A DNA stretch of 64,000 bases, taken from contig NZ_FQWD01000006.1 of the NCBI RefSeq assembly GCF_900129565.1, positions 1 through 64,000 on the forward strand, written 5' to 3'. A program made the translations under genes and the position numbers. This DNA is from Marisediminitalea aggregata (GTDB taxonomy: Bacteria > Pseudomonadota > Gammaproteobacteria > Enterobacterales > Alteromonadaceae). The notes beneath the pieces were generated by a model that did no database searches, was not told the DNA's origin, and was given only the letters and a program-made list of their open reading frames with translations. Shown piece by piece: positions 14,736-23,537 of this stretch; position 1 is the stretch's first letter, and the number at the start of each line of letters is the position of its first letter.

Positions 14736-15140
14736 ATGACACTTAAATTTATAGAAACTGGTGAAGGCTTACCTAAATGGTCGAATCCCATCAGCCACGC
14801 CGTTGTAGTGGGTAACCTTTGTTTTGTGAGTGGGCAATTATCGGTAAACGAAGCGGGAGAATATGTTAAAGGGTCAGTAACTGAAGAAGCGCAGCGCGCC
14901 TTCAACAGTGTCTTTGCCGCATTGAAAGCAGCCGGTTTCGAAAAGCGCCATATTGCGTATATTGATATTGCATTTGCTGACTTAAACGACCTCAATGAAG
15001 TCAACGCGTTATACATGGCACTCTTCCCTGAAGGAAAACGCCCGGCGAGAACGGTATACGAAGCCGCCAGGTTGCCCTTTGACGGCAAGGTTAAAATTGT
15101 CGCGACGGCTGCAAAAGAAAGCGGTTCAGCAATCAATTAA
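14736..15140 (+). CDS. RidA family protein (enamine/imine deaminase-like)
   Basis: A 134-residue member of the YjgF/YER057c/UK114 (RidA) family. Typical features are the FVSGQLSVNEAGEY strand region, the EEAQRAFNSVFAALKAAG helix and RPARTVYEAARLP, which puts the key arginine at residue 105. That arginine binds the carboxylate of 2-aminoacrylate-type intermediates in active RidA proteins, so this one could be catalytic. The archetype removes reactive enamines made by PLP enzymes. The ATG at 14736 follows AAGGACACG. Confidence 0.85.
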   Translation: MTLKFIETGEGLPKWSNPISHAVVVGNLCFVSGQLSVNEAGEYVKGSVTEEAQRAFNSVFAALKAAGFEKRHIAYIDIAFADLNDLNEVNALYMALFPEGKRPARTVYEAARLPFDGKVKIVATAAKESGSAIN

Positions 15141-15320
15141 TCTGAAAGGAGATGCACACTCGGGTATGGTTTTAAACCTTTTCGAGACAACTGGCACAAG
15201 GGTAGTGACAAAGTAGACGCTTTCTTTGATGTAGCCTCTTATATAACCAATTTGTTTTAGGTTGCTAGCCTGTTTTATTTACCACCGTATTTAGGGATTT
15301 TACCAATGGGACAGTTATAA

Positions 15321-15812
15321 ATGAGAGCACTGTTTTACCTGGCAGCTTCGGGCTTTGTTGCCGCACTTATCGTCCATCTGTTAACCATTCTGGGCGTGAA
15401 TTATTTCGCCGAAAATAACGCGACATTCGTGCTGCATTTTCTGATTTTTATTCCGTTCATAGGGATGCTCATACATTCTCGTAAAGGAGCATTAACTTCA
15501 AATAAAAAGGCGTATTTTAAAGACTTGCTTAAGGGCATTCCCAAAGCAATGAGGGCGTTGGCCATTGGTGTATTTATCTATGCTGGCATTAACTTTATGT
15601 ATTCGATAACGCTGTTATCAGATGGGTCACCGGCTATTCAGGAGGGTAATTTAGTCTTACTCGATCACGGTCGCTATGTAAGGGAACTTTCTGAGGCTGA
15701 GTTTTTTGCGCTTAAGCGGGCAGGCGTGAGGGCATTTTCCGGGCACTGGTTAGTGTTCTTTTTAATTCCGGCTGTCTACTTCAGGTATGCAAATAATGGA
15801 ACAAAAGGATAA
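15321..15812 (+). CDS. Four-helix membrane protein, unknown
   Basis: A 163-residue protein with hydrophobic segments at about residues 4-26, 34-50, 74-96 and 140-155, and a polar loop of about 40 residues before the last. No family recognised. The ATG at 15321 has only a weak ribosome binding site. The next gene starts 8 bp after its stop, so the two may be co-transcribed. Confidence 0.6.
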   Translation: MRALFYLAASGFVAALIVHLLTILGVNYFAENNATFVLHFLIFIPFIGMLIHSRKGALTSNKKAYFKDLLKGIPKAMRALAIGVFIYAGINFMYSITLLSDGSPAIQEGNLVLLDHGRYVRELSEAEFFALKRAGVRAFSGHWLVFFLIPAVYFRYANNGTKG

Positions 15813-15820
15813 GCATCGGT

Positions 15821-16234
15821 ATGGACATAATCTTTAACCTAAAAGAAGAGGCTGATTGGGCTTCTGAACTGAATAAAGACATTGAGCAGACTTTCCCAGA
15901 GTATTTTTTGTCTAATCCAAAGCTAGGCACACCAGAATGGTGGAATAGCATCGATGAAGATACCAGTTATGGGCGAATTACCCACGTTGGCGAGTACCTT
16001 GAAGAGGGTGAACTGGTTGATGTTGTTGTTATCCAGCAACTCGATGAAGAGTTAAATGATGATGGTGTGTACGGCATTCCACAACAAGAATACAGTGTGG
16101 CTAGAGATGATTATTGGTTGAATGAAGCGGTGCGTGTAGACAGGTTGACGTTTATTAAATCTGTTGTTGTTTATCCAAGTGGTGAACTTGATGAACATGC
16201 TATTTATATTGAAACACAAGTCGCGCTGAAATAG
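15821..16234 (+). CDS. Hypothetical acidic protein
   Basis: A 137-residue, strongly acidic, soluble protein with no signal or membrane segment. It has a predicted helical N-terminus (EADWASELNKDIEQTF), an aromatic central part and beta strands at the end. No family recognised. It is preceded by AAAGGA (15814-15819 region overlapping the upstream stop), consistent with operon reading from the gene before it. Confidence 0.6.
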   Translation: MDIIFNLKEEADWASELNKDIEQTFPEYFLSNPKLGTPEWWNSIDEDTSYGRITHVGEYLEEGELVDVVVIQQLDEELNDDGVYGIPQQEYSVARDDYWLNEAVRVDRLTFIKSVVVYPSGELDEHAIYIETQVALK

Positions 16235-16397
16235 ATATACGCGTTGTCTACCTGCAGGTGTTGTTGCCGGATTAACGGTGAATGCAAGCCCAGGCATTTG
16301 TATCAATACACATAAATTGATACATAAAATAGCCTGCACGTTGAATGGCTTTCCCGTATGTTACACAAACAACCAACGCTTGACATAGGAATGCTCT

Positions 16398-16913
16398 ATG
16401 CGCAACAAAGGGACCTTGTTTTTCTTTTGCGGAAAAATGGGGGCAGGGAAGTCAACAGTGGCCCGACAGGTGGCAAGCAAACATGGTGCAGTACTGCTTT
16501 CTGAAGACGAATGGCTGGCAGCCCATTACCCGTCTCTTATTCATGATTTCAATGACTACATTACCTATTCGAACCTGATCAAGCCGTTCATAAAACAGCA
16601 TGTGGTGTCGCTGTTGCAATCAGGTGTTAACGTTGTGATGGACTTCCCAGCGAACACGGTGAAACAGCGCAGTTGGTTTTTGCGCGTGTGTGCCGAGGCT
16701 GAATGCCAACATGAAATGTACTACCTGGATATCTCTGACGAGCAGTGTTTGGCGCAAATTGGTGAGCGCCGACGCCAACAACCGGAACGAGGTGAGTTTG
16801 ATACTGAAGCGATGTTCCGGCTTGTTTCTGGGTATTTTGAAGCGCCAGCGTTACATGAAAATTTGAATATTGTGACCTCGGGTAACAGCCCTTTGAAGGA
16901 CTCCAATGAATAA
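16398..16913 (+). CDS. P-loop kinase-like AAA ATPase
   Basis: A 171-residue P-loop NTPase of the small kinase type (AAA_33/zeta-toxin-like fold). The Walker A motif GKMGAGKST sits at about residues 12-20, a Walker B-like strand VNVVMDFPA near 76-84, and a lid-like Arg-rich stretch GERRRQQPERGEFD near 124-137. Such proteins phosphorylate small molecules or nucleotides; the acceptor is unknown. The 3' end overlaps the start of the next gene by 8 bp, indicating translational coupling. Confidence 0.75.
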   Translation: MRNKGTLFFFCGKMGAGKSTVARQVASKHGAVLLSEDEWLAAHYPSLIHDFNDYITYSNLIKPFIKQHVVSLLQSGVNVVMDFPANTVKQRSWFLRVCAEAECQHEMYYLDISDEQCLAQIGERRRQQPERGEFDTEAMFRLVSGYFEAPALHENLNIVTSGNSPLKDSNE

Positions 16914-17289
16914 GAATCTCGCCGTTTTGAGTACGGTACTTTTCGGCGTTTTTGTTATTGCGATTGTCGTCGGTATTGTCGAACTCATTTTCATGGCTTT
17001 AGACCCCAACTTTACGGTAGGGAATGATCCCAAAGTGCTGGCGGGTGCCATTTCGCAAGAACTGATTTCAGCCGCAATTATTCTGATTATAAGTCCATTT
17101 ACCGCATGTATGGGCGCTGTGATTTTGTTGTTTAATCGTTTTCGAGCCCGATGGTATTTCTATTGGTCATTAATATTGTCGCTACCCTATGCTCTGTTTT
17201 TTCCGTTTGGCACGGGGATATTTGCGATTACCTGGGGATATCTTATCTATCATAGAAAGACCTTCCTGAATCAGGCTGACCCTACATAA
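16906..17289 (+). CDS. Membrane protein, unknown
   Basis: A 127-residue protein with about three to four hydrophobic segments (residues 7-28, 43-80 and 84-110). The ATG lies within the last codons of the P-loop kinase gene, so the two are likely translated together. No family recognised. The next gene follows after 7 bp, making a probable three-gene operon. Confidence 0.62.
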   Translation: MNKNLAVLSTVLFGVFVIAIVVGIVELIFMALDPNFTVGNDPKVLAGAISQELISAAIILIISPFTACMGAVILLFNRFRARWYFYWSLILSLPYALFFPFGTGIFAITWGYLIYHRKTFLNQADPT

Positions 17290-17296
17290 CAGAGAT

Positions 17297-17797
17297 ATGC
17301 CATTTACGCCTTTCCACATGGGTCCTGGAATACTACTGAAAGCAATATTGCAAAGTAGTTTCAGCTTAATGGTATTTGGCTGGACGCAAATTGTAATGGA
17401 TTTACAGCCTCTTTGGGTCATGGTAAGAGGGCATGGTCATATTCATGGATTTACGCATACGTTTATAGGCGCGTGTTTAATTGCTGTTTTTTCGTGCCTG
17501 ACGGGCAAATACCTTTCGGAAATCGGCTTGCGTGTAATAGGCGTATCCAAGGCGAACAACCCTGTTCACATATCATGGCACGCCGCCATGATGAGCGCTT
17601 TTGTAGGGAGTGTTAGCCACGTGGCGCTGGATGCCTTGATGCACGCAGACGTGGAGCCCTTTTATCCAATATCGGTGGACAACCCATGGTTGGGTGTCAT
17701 ATCTGTAAGTTTGCTTCATAAATTATGCTTGTACAGTGGTCTGGTGGGCGGTGGTATGTTTTATGTGGTTCAGTGGCGTGTAAAACGGAACTATTAA
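17297..17797 (+). CDS. DUF4184-like membrane protein (metal-dependent hydrolase-like)
   Basis: A 166-residue membrane protein whose N-terminus MPFTPFHMGPG matches the opening of DUF4184-type proteins. Several His and Asp residues lie at membrane-segment ends (MDLQPLW, RGHGHIHGFTHT, SHVALDALMHAD), the feature that led related YdjM-like proteins to be called membrane-bound metal-dependent hydrolases. Activity is unproven for the group. Four to five hydrophobic segments are predicted. Confidence 0.6.
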   Translation: MPFTPFHMGPGILLKAILQSSFSLMVFGWTQIVMDLQPLWVMVRGHGHIHGFTHTFIGACLIAVFSCLTGKYLSEIGLRVIGVSKANNPVHISWHAAMMSAFVGSVSHVALDALMHADVEPFYPISVDNPWLGVISVSLLHKLCLYSGLVGGGMFYVVQWRVKRNY

Positions 17798-17839
17798 CAA
17801 GAACTTTGCCACCTAATTCCAAAAAATGAGGATCTAATT

Positions 17840-18499
17840 TTGAGTAGCAACCAACTGGCTGGTACGGCGTCAATGCTAATGGCGCTGATCTACGTTTGCG
17901 CGTTCGTTTATTTTGGTGCAATGGTGTCATTCCCCGCAAGCAATGAGGCTGATGTGGTTATGGCGTTTGTAACCCAGAATGTTAATGCGTTATGGATCGC
18001 TTATTTCACAATCTACGTGATCTTTGGGGTTTTACTGGCAGTCGTGGTTATCGCAATCGATGACATACTGAGTAGCTGCGTGAATCAAACACAAAATCGT
18101 TTGCTGAGAATGGGGACGCTGTTCGGGAAAATCTGGGTATGTTTGGTGATTGCCAGTGGGATGATTGCAACCATTGGTATGTCGCACGCTGTTAGCACTA
18201 CTGCTGTTAGCAATGAAGAAGCCTATCGATTATGGGGTGTGGTGTCTATGCTTGTCGAAAGCCTGGGAGGCGGAAACGAGCTGGTTGGCGGTGTTTGGGT
18301 GTTACTTACAAGTATCACTGCGTTAAAACAGCGTATGTTTGGTAACACTGTCAACTATACAGGTTGTTTTGTGGGCTTGGCTGGTATTGCAACTATTTAT
18401 CCTGCTGAGGTATTCACTGAGATATTCGGCATAACGCAAATCATCTGGTTTATCGCTATCGGCGTGAGTTTGATAAAGCGATCTCCAGCAGGGAGTTGA
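17840..18499 (+). CDS. Multispanning membrane protein, DUF4386-like
   Basis: A 219-residue protein with six predicted membrane segments. A TTG start at 17840 is chosen because GAGGA (17828-17832) lies 7 bp upstream. The layout of an N-terminal helix, a helix pair, a loop near residues 115-130 and further helices recalls DUF4386 proteins, but this is a weak resemblance by eye. Function unknown. Confidence 0.55.
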   Translation: MSSNQLAGTASMLMALIYVCAFVYFGAMVSFPASNEADVVMAFVTQNVNALWIAYFTIYVIFGVLLAVVVIAIDDILSSCVNQTQNRLLRMGTLFGKIWVCLVIASGMIATIGMSHAVSTTAVSNEEAYRLWGVVSMLVESLGGGNELVGGVWVLLTSITALKQRMFGNTVNYTGCFVGLAGIATIYPAEVFTEIFGITQIIWFIAIGVSLIKRSPAGS

Positions 18500-18534
18500 G
18501 CGCTGGCGTGCAAGTATAAACGTTAGGGGTATAA

Positions 18535-18894
18535 ATGGGATTAGGTCATTCGCTTTTCCGTTGGCAGCGGGGCAGGCAAAAAACGGGATACGAAAAGATG
18601 TTACTTGCTGGCTTGCGATGGCCGGTTATGTTTGACCTCTATCTGCTTAGGTTTCCTGAAGGTTGTGAAGTGCCGCCGCATACTGATAAGGTAGCTAATG
18701 GAAAGCATTACAGATTGAATATTGTTTTAAAACGGGCTGAATCGGGCGGTGAGTTTCTTTGTGCTACCCCTATCTACTGTTCAAAACGTATAAAGTTGTT
18801 TCGACCCGATGCCTGCAAGCATGAAGTCACAAAGGTGCTGAAAGGGAACCGTTATTTGCTGAGTGTCGGCTGGGTTATCAGAAGCAAAACATAA
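18535..18894 (+). CDS. 2-oxoglutarate/Fe(II) oxygenase-like protein
   Basis: A 119-residue protein consisting essentially of a double-stranded beta-helix core. The metal triad of 2OG-Fe(II) oxygenases can be read as H49-x-D51 (VPPHTDKV) and H96 (ACKHEVTK), and R106 (KGNRYLLSVGW) is placed to bind 2-oxoglutarate. It is short for the family, so it may be a minimal enzyme. Substrate unknown. The ATG at 18535 is preceded by TAGGGG. Confidence 0.68.
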   Translation: MGLGHSLFRWQRGRQKTGYEKMLLAGLRWPVMFDLYLLRFPEGCEVPPHTDKVANGKHYRLNIVLKRAESGGEFLCATPIYCSKRIKLFRPDACKHEVTKVLKGNRYLLSVGWVIRSKT

Positions 18895-18953
18895 CATCAG
18901 GGCAATGTGATAGCGTATAAGCGAGTGTGTTGCCCATTAAAAAAGGACACCTG

Positions 18954-19817
18954 ATGACATTAAGGACATTGGTATTATTGTCGCTATTCTCCTCTTCGGC
19001 TTTCGCCAATGAGCCTAAGTTAACACCCACGAAATCAGGCATGTTCGATGTAGGAGGATTTAGCCTATATCTTGAATGCTATGAGAACGACAAGCCCAAG
19101 CTGATTTTAGAGCAAGGCTTTGGTCGTTTTGGCTCTGATGGCGTCTGGTTACCCAGTATTGAACGACTGACAAACGATTTCAGTGTGTGCCTCTACGACC
19201 GCTCAGGGTTGGGAAAAAGTGAGACGGGACCTGTCCCGTTTACGGTGAATGATACTGCTGACAGGCTACATGCGTTATTACAAGCCGCTGGGGTTTCGCC
19301 ACCTTATTACTTTGCCGGTGGCTCTTACGCGTCCTACATTATTACTGCTTTTAACCATAAATATGATCAAGAGGTACTGGGTGCCGTGTTTATTGCACCA
19401 CCGCCGTTTGGTTATTTTTATACAATGGCTAACCGGTGGCCAGAGGGCTTTACTTCAGAGGATGAAGCGCTGAATGGTTATTATCAATTTGAGCAAAGCG
19501 TTAAAAATCCAATGTTCAAACGGGCGCCGGAAAAACTTGATCATATGCAAAGCTATGAACAACTTAAAGACGCGCAGGATTTTGGTAACAAGCCGTTGAT
19601 TGTTGTGTTTTCAAAATCCACAGGAGAACGTTACGATCCACCGTTCGTACCAGACGCCATTGCTAAAACCATGGATACGCTGTTCGAACAAGCAGAAGCG
19701 AAATTTAAGGCGTTGTCCGAAAACACAGTTGTTGTGTATTCCGAGTCAGAAAAGCATCATTTGCACATTGCTGACAGAGACCTGGTAGTCAAGAGTATTC
19801 AGTCACTCCTGGATTAG
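18954..19817 (+). CDS. Exported alpha/beta hydrolase
   Basis: A 287-residue alpha/beta-hydrolase with a Sec signal peptide (MTLRTLVLLSLFSSSAFA, cleaved before NE). The nucleophile elbow is GGSYA, with Ser124 as the predicted nucleophile. The oxyanion region is EQGFGRFG, and a C-terminal KHHLHI carries the probable catalytic His. The start at 18954 is chosen because AAAGGAC lies just upstream; the frame stays open to a TTG at 18927. Esterase, lipase or related activity is possible; substrate unknown. Confidence 0.78.
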   Translation: MTLRTLVLLSLFSSSAFANEPKLTPTKSGMFDVGGFSLYLECYENDKPKLILEQGFGRFGSDGVWLPSIERLTNDFSVCLYDRSGLGKSETGPVPFTVNDTADRLHALLQAAGVSPPYYFAGGSYASYIITAFNHKYDQEVLGAVFIAPPPFGYFYTMANRWPEGFTSEDEALNGYYQFEQSVKNPMFKRAPEKLDHMQSYEQLKDAQDFGNKPLIVVFSKSTGERYDPPFVPDAIAKTMDTLFEQAEAKFKALSENTVVVYSESEKHHLHIADRDLVVKSIQSLLD

Positions 19818-19830
19818 TTTCAGGTATACA

Positions 19831-19856
19831 AAAGGCACCTTATTGGTGCCTCTATA
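19831..19856. terminator. Bidirectional terminator between convergent genes
   Basis: AGGCACC-TTATT-GGTGCCT hairpin (19833-19851). The minus-strand copy is followed by TTTTG, so it mainly serves the oxidoreductase gene. Confidence 0.6.
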
Positions 19857-19875
19857 AACTTAAAATTCATCGTCC

Positions 19876-20973
19876 TCAGGACAATGTAGCCAGTGCTTTA
19901 CCCGAGTACTGTTGTAATTCGTCGGTGCGGTTTTCCTTTATTTTGTTTGCCCAGTCAGGATCTTGCAATAAGGCGCGACCAACAGCGACTAAATCAAACT
20001 CGCCTGCATCCAGCCTTTCTAGCAAGTCATCAACGGCGCGCGTACCAGAATCCTGACCTTTGAATGCGCCAAAGAAGTCGTCGTTCAATCCTACTGAGCC
20101 CACAGTAATGCTGGGTTTGCCAGTTAGTTTTTTAGTCCAGCCTGCTAAATTCAGTTCACTGCCTTCAAATTCGGGCTCCCAGTAACGGCGCTGTGAACAA
20201 TGAAACACATCTACGCCGGCTTCGCTGAGCGGCAAGAGGAATGTTTCCAGTTCTTCAGGCGTGTGAGCCAGTCTGGCCGTGTAGTCTTGTTGCTTCCATT
20301 GGGAATAGCGCAGCACAATAGGGAAGTCATCTGACGTTGCTGCACGAATGGCCTTAATGATTTCAACCGCAAAACGCCCGCGATTTGCCATATTACCGCC
20401 CCAGCTATCTGTGCGCTGGTTCGTACCTTCCCAGAAGAACTGATCAATCAGGTAACCGTGGGCTCCATGAATTTCGATACCGTCCATTCCAATGGCTTTG
20501 GCATCCGCTGCTGCCTGAGCAAACGCTTCAATCACCGCTTCAATGTGTTCCACTGTCATGGGTTCAGCGCCTTGCTTGCCGGGCTTAAACAGGCCTGACG
20601 GACCCGCACTGGGTAATTCAGGGAAAGGCGCTTTTTCTGCTACGCGGGCCATACCGACGTGCCACAGTTGAGGCATAATTTTTCCACCTGCACTGTGCAC
20701 CGCCTCAACCACATTTTTCCACCCTGCAAGCGCTTGTTCTCCATGGAACTGGGGAATGTTGGCGTCCATAGTAGCCACTTTGTCGTTGACTGTTGTTCCT
20801 TCCGTAATGATAAGACCGGTACCACCCTTGGCGCGACGCTGATAATAGCCTGCTACATCGCTGGTAGGTATACCATTTGGAGAAAACTGACGGGTCATGG
20901 GGGCCATAACTATTCGGTTGTCGAGGCTGAGTTTGCTAGTTTCAAACGGTGAAAACAAAGTGGTATGCGCCAT
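19876..20973 (-). CDS. Old Yellow Enzyme family NADH:flavin oxidoreductase
   Basis: A 365-residue FMN-dependent ene-reductase-type TIM barrel. The signature is clear: LSLDNRIVMAPMTRQ at the N-terminus, the active-site segment EIHGAHGYLIDQFFWEGTNQ near residues 165-184, and the C-terminal FMN phosphate-binding region VAVGRALLQDPDWANK. Family members reduce activated alkenes or nitro compounds using NAD(P)H; the physiological substrate is rarely known. It is the only minus-strand gene in the surrounding run, with a 212-bp divergent spacer to the next gene and no adjacent repressor gene. Confidence 0.9.
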   Translation of the reverse strand: MAHTTLFSPFETSKLSLDNRIVMAPMTRQFSPNGIPTSDVAGYYQRRAKGGTGLIITEGTTVNDKVATMDANIPQFHGEQALAGWKNVVEAVHSAGGKIMPQLWHVGMARVAEKAPFPELPSAGPSGLFKPGKQGAEPMTVEHIEAVIEAFAQAAADAKAIGMDGIEIHGAHGYLIDQFFWEGTNQRTDSWGGNMANRGRFAVEIIKAIRAATSDDFPIVLRYSQWKQQDYTARLAHTPEELETFLLPLSEAGVDVFHCSQRRYWEPEFEGSELNLAGWTKKLTGKPSITVGSVGLNDDFFGAFKGQDSGTRAVDDLLERLDAGEFDLVAVGRALLQDPDWANKIKENRTDELQQYSGKALATLS

Positions 20974-21185
20974 GTAAATCCTTAACGAACGGTATGATTA
21001 TTTTACGATGTTAATCTGGTAAGTTGCGATAACAACTTTCATTTTGTGATAGTGGATTATAAGTTACATCGCAGCAATAGAGACTTCATTGATTTGTGGG
21101 TACTTCATCGGTAGTGTAGTGATTTAATGGCTCGCGATCAGGTCAAACCAGTTTGGGTAGATTCATACAGGGAGCAGTATAAACA

Positions 21186-21818
21186 ATGAGTATTCTTTCT
21201 CTATTTGGTGTTGGCGGTAAGGCGACGGAAGAAGAGAAATTCTGGGTATGGTTTCAAAAAAACAGCAACGATATTTTCCATTTTGAAAGAGACAGGGAAA
21301 AGGTCTTCGAAAAGCTCACTACAGCGCTGGCAAACGTCAATAAGGATTTAACATTTGAGTTCAGCCCCATTCGTGAGAATGGTAAGCGAGAGTTTGTTAT
21401 CAGTGCCGGTGGCATTAAATCAGCGTTTTCGAGTGTCGAATCATTGTGCCAGGCAGCCCCTGACCTTGAGAAATGGATAGTCGTTGCGTACCGTCAACGA
21501 CGAAGCCTACTGAATGACCTTTCAATTGGCGATGTCACGGTTAAAGCAGAAGATGTCTACTACCACCTCTATCCCGATGGAGACAAACTCGGGGTAGTGC
21601 TATTTTTTGAGCACTTTAGCCAGGACGAATACCCGCTTTACGGTAACCTCGGTTACTTATTTTTGGATGAATCCCTGGGTGAATACGATGTAGAAACAAA
21701 GCTCGGGTTTATTGAGTTTCATAACACGTCTTCCAGTCATTTTGAGGGCGCACGACCACTTTCATCACTGGCTGAGCAGGTCGATGCCTTTTACACCAAC
21801 TCGACTGTTAAAGGTTGA
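21186..21818 (+). CDS. Hypothetical cytoplasmic protein
   Basis: A 210-residue soluble protein of mixed alpha/beta composition with no family I can name with confidence. Visible blocks are EEKFWVWFQKNSNDIFHFERD near the start, REFVISAGGIKSAF, EKWIVVAYRQRR and LGYLFLDESLGEYDVETKLG. These look like a compact enzyme-less domain. The ATG is preceded by AGGGAGCAG. The downstream acetyltransferase gene starts 2 bp after the stop, so the two are probably co-expressed. Confidence 0.65.
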   Translation: MSILSLFGVGGKATEEEKFWVWFQKNSNDIFHFERDREKVFEKLTTALANVNKDLTFEFSPIRENGKREFVISAGGIKSAFSSVESLCQAAPDLEKWIVVAYRQRRSLLNDLSIGDVTVKAEDVYYHLYPDGDKLGVVLFFEHFSQDEYPLYGNLGYLFLDESLGEYDVETKLGFIEFHNTSSSHFEGARPLSSLAEQVDAFYTNSTVKG

Positions 21819-21820
21819 TT

Positions 21821-22273
21821 ATGATTATCCGACAAGCTACCACAGACGACTACGTTTCGTTGATTGAGATTTGGGAAGCCGCTGTACGTGCTACCCACGA
21901 TTTCTTGCCAGAAGCCAACATTTCGGCGTTAAAACCGCTTATTTTAGAGCACTATTTTGACGCTGTTGCGCTCCGTTGTGCCTGTATTAATGGTTACCCT
22001 GCGGGCTTTATTGGAGTGGCTGACAGCAATATCGAAATGTTATTTGTACATCCTGAACATTTCGGTTCGGGCATTGGTAAAGCGCTGGTGCACTATGCCC
22101 AAACGCATCTGGCAGCCGTAAAGGTCGACGTCAATGAACAAAACCCCATGGCGATTGGCTTCTACGAAAAAATGGGGTTTAACCGCACCGGGCGCTCAGC
22201 GCTGGATGGTCAGGGTAACCCGTTTCCATTGATTCATATGTCGACAAAAGTGAAATCGGAAGACACGTTGTAA
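21821..22273 (+). CDS. GNAT family N-acetyltransferase
   Basis: A 150-residue GNAT acetyltransferase. The acetyl-CoA-binding motif A is visible as IEMLFVHPEHFGSGIGKALVHYA without interruption (about residues 70-92), followed by motif B-like NPMAIGFYEKMGF. The N-terminal MIIRQATTDDYVSLIEIWEA is typical. Acceptor substrate unknown. The ATG at 21821 is used; an in-frame TTG at 21815 overlaps the upstream stop region. AAAGG lies 6 bp upstream of the chosen ATG. Confidence 0.85.
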   Translation: MIIRQATTDDYVSLIEIWEAAVRATHDFLPEANISALKPLILEHYFDAVALRCACINGYPAGFIGVADSNIEMLFVHPEHFGSGIGKALVHYAQTHLAAVKVDVNEQNPMAIGFYEKMGFNRTGRSALDGQGNPFPLIHMSTKVKSEDTL

Positions 22274-22285
22274 AGGAATACTGCG

Positions 22286-22546
22286 ATGAAATATGTCTAC
22301 TTTTTTTGCCTCCTGGCCTCTATGCTACTTTGTATAAATACCAATGATGCAGAGTTGGCTCATGAGCTGAGTATAGGCGGGTTGTTCCTTTTTACTTTAT
22401 TACTCATTATGAGTTTTATTAAAGGTAAAGGTACAAAGCGCACGACAGGCGACACGCAATCTGGCGGTTATTGGGATACGTCCGCCGGTTCAGCTTCCGA
22501 TAGCAGTTGTGGTAGTGATGGCGGCGGTGGTGGTGGAGATTGCTAA
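22286..22546 (+). CDS. Small membrane protein with Gly/Ser/Cys-rich tail
   Basis: An 86-residue protein with two hydrophobic segments (about residues 3-18 and 30-47) and a low-complexity tail of Gly, Ser and Asp that ends CGSDGGGGGGDC. Similar Gly-rich, Cys-ending tails occur in some small bacterial membrane proteins of unknown role. AAAGGA precedes the ATG. No family assigned. Confidence 0.55.
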   Translation: MKYVYFFCLLASMLLCINTNDAELAHELSIGGLFLFTLLLIMSFIKGKGTKRTTGDTQSGGYWDTSAGSASDSSCGSDGGGGGGDC

Positions 22547-22584
22547 TAACCTCCGCTTTAGTACCCTGATAACGTAAAAGGTTG

Positions 22585-23067
22585 ATGCACTTGAAAATAG
22601 CTTCGCTGGTAAAGTTAACCGTAACTCATGTCGTTGTTGGCGTATTAGGTTTTGCTGTGGGGATCTACAGTTTGCCCATTCTTATTGCGCCCGAAGCACC
22701 TGGCTCGGCACAATTGCAAGCAGCATCCGCCAATAGCCTTTATCAAACCGCGTTTACAAAAGATCTCACCGACAGTGACTTTTTACATTGGGGGGAAGGC
22801 AAGGTGAGCGTTGGACCAGACTTCATTACCTTCAATGGCGAGTTGTCACCCGGGCCTGATTTTAAATTGTACCTGTCACCCACGTTTATCGATACGGAGT
22901 CAGCGTTCAAAGTGAATAAATCCAACCTGGTTCAGGTGGGCGATATCCCAACCTTCACAAACTTTATTGTTGAGGTAGACTCAAGCGTGAATATTGATGA
23001 TTACACAACGGTGATTGTCTGGTGTGAGTCATTTGAACAGTTTATTACTGCTGCCCGATATAAATAG
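22585..23067 (+). CDS. DM13 domain protein, membrane-anchored
   Basis: A protein of about 160 residues with one N-terminal membrane segment (about residues 8-35) and a DM13 domain in the rest: FNGELSPGPDFKLYLSP, then NFIVEVDSSVNIDDYTTVIV and WCESFEQFITAA near the C-terminus, including the conserved Cys. DM13 domains are proposed, on sequence grounds, to have a cytochrome- or redox-like role; this is not established. The start is uncertain between ATG 22585 and TTG 22591 because the AAAAGG motif is close to both. Confidence 0.75.
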   Translation: MHLKIASLVKLTVTHVVVGVLGFAVGIYSLPILIAPEAPGSAQLQAASANSLYQTAFTKDLTDSDFLHWGEGKVSVGPDFITFNGELSPGPDFKLYLSPTFIDTESAFKVNKSNLVQVGDIPTFTNFIVEVDSSVNIDDYTTVIVWCESFEQFITAARYK

Positions 23068-23131
23068 AGGTCGTTGCTAGCAACCTTGTTATGTATAGGT
23101 TTACGGGCACTGTGTTTATGGATAAACCGCT

Positions 23132-23536
23132 ATGATGTCGCTTTTTCTACCCATGTTCGCGCACGTGTTGCTGTGTGCTTTTTTGTATTTTTTGCTAACG
23201 CTTGCCCGAGCGCCAGCTGTATGGCATGTGGGCGGCGGTAGCGCTGTCATTTCATCGCTTGAATCACGCAAAGCGTTGATAAGCGCAAATCTGAGCAATC
23301 AGTTTGAATGGCCGGTGTTCTTTTATGTGGTTTGTCTTGTTTCACAGTACGCTGGGGTCGCCGATAACATGGCATTCATAAGCTTAGCGTGGATATTCGT
23401 TGCAGGCAGAGTGTTCCACAGCGTAGTGCAGATTGCACTTAACAATGTGCGCCTGAGAGGCGTTATTTTTACCATCAATTTCGTAGCGGTGATAGCCATG
23501 TGGGTATTGTGCGCTATTCAACTTATCGGGAAGTAG
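23132..23536 (+). CDS. MAPEG family membrane protein
   Basis: A 134-residue, four-helix membrane protein matching the MAPEG family of membrane-associated eicosanoid and glutathione metabolism proteins. The loop after helix 1 and the following ANLSNQFEWPVFFYVVCL carry the typical Asn/Gln-x-x-E-x-P signature, and AGRVFHSVVQIALNNVRLRG is the usual helix 3-4 region. Bacterial members are mostly uncharacterised. It heads a tightly packed operon with the next two genes (1 bp spacing and a 4-bp overlap). Confidence 0.82.
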   Translation: MMSLFLPMFAHVLLCAFLYFLLTLARAPAVWHVGGGSAVISSLESRKALISANLSNQFEWPVFFYVVCLVSQYAGVADNMAFISLAWIFVAGRVFHSVVQIALNNVRLRGVIFTINFVAVIAMWVLCAIQLIGK

Positions 23537-23537
23537 C

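Noticed and set aside
16398..16913. Zeta-type toxin of a toxin-antitoxin pair
   Set aside because: The P-loop fold is similar, but there is no small antitoxin gene upstream, and the following gene is a membrane protein; a general small-molecule kinase is safer.
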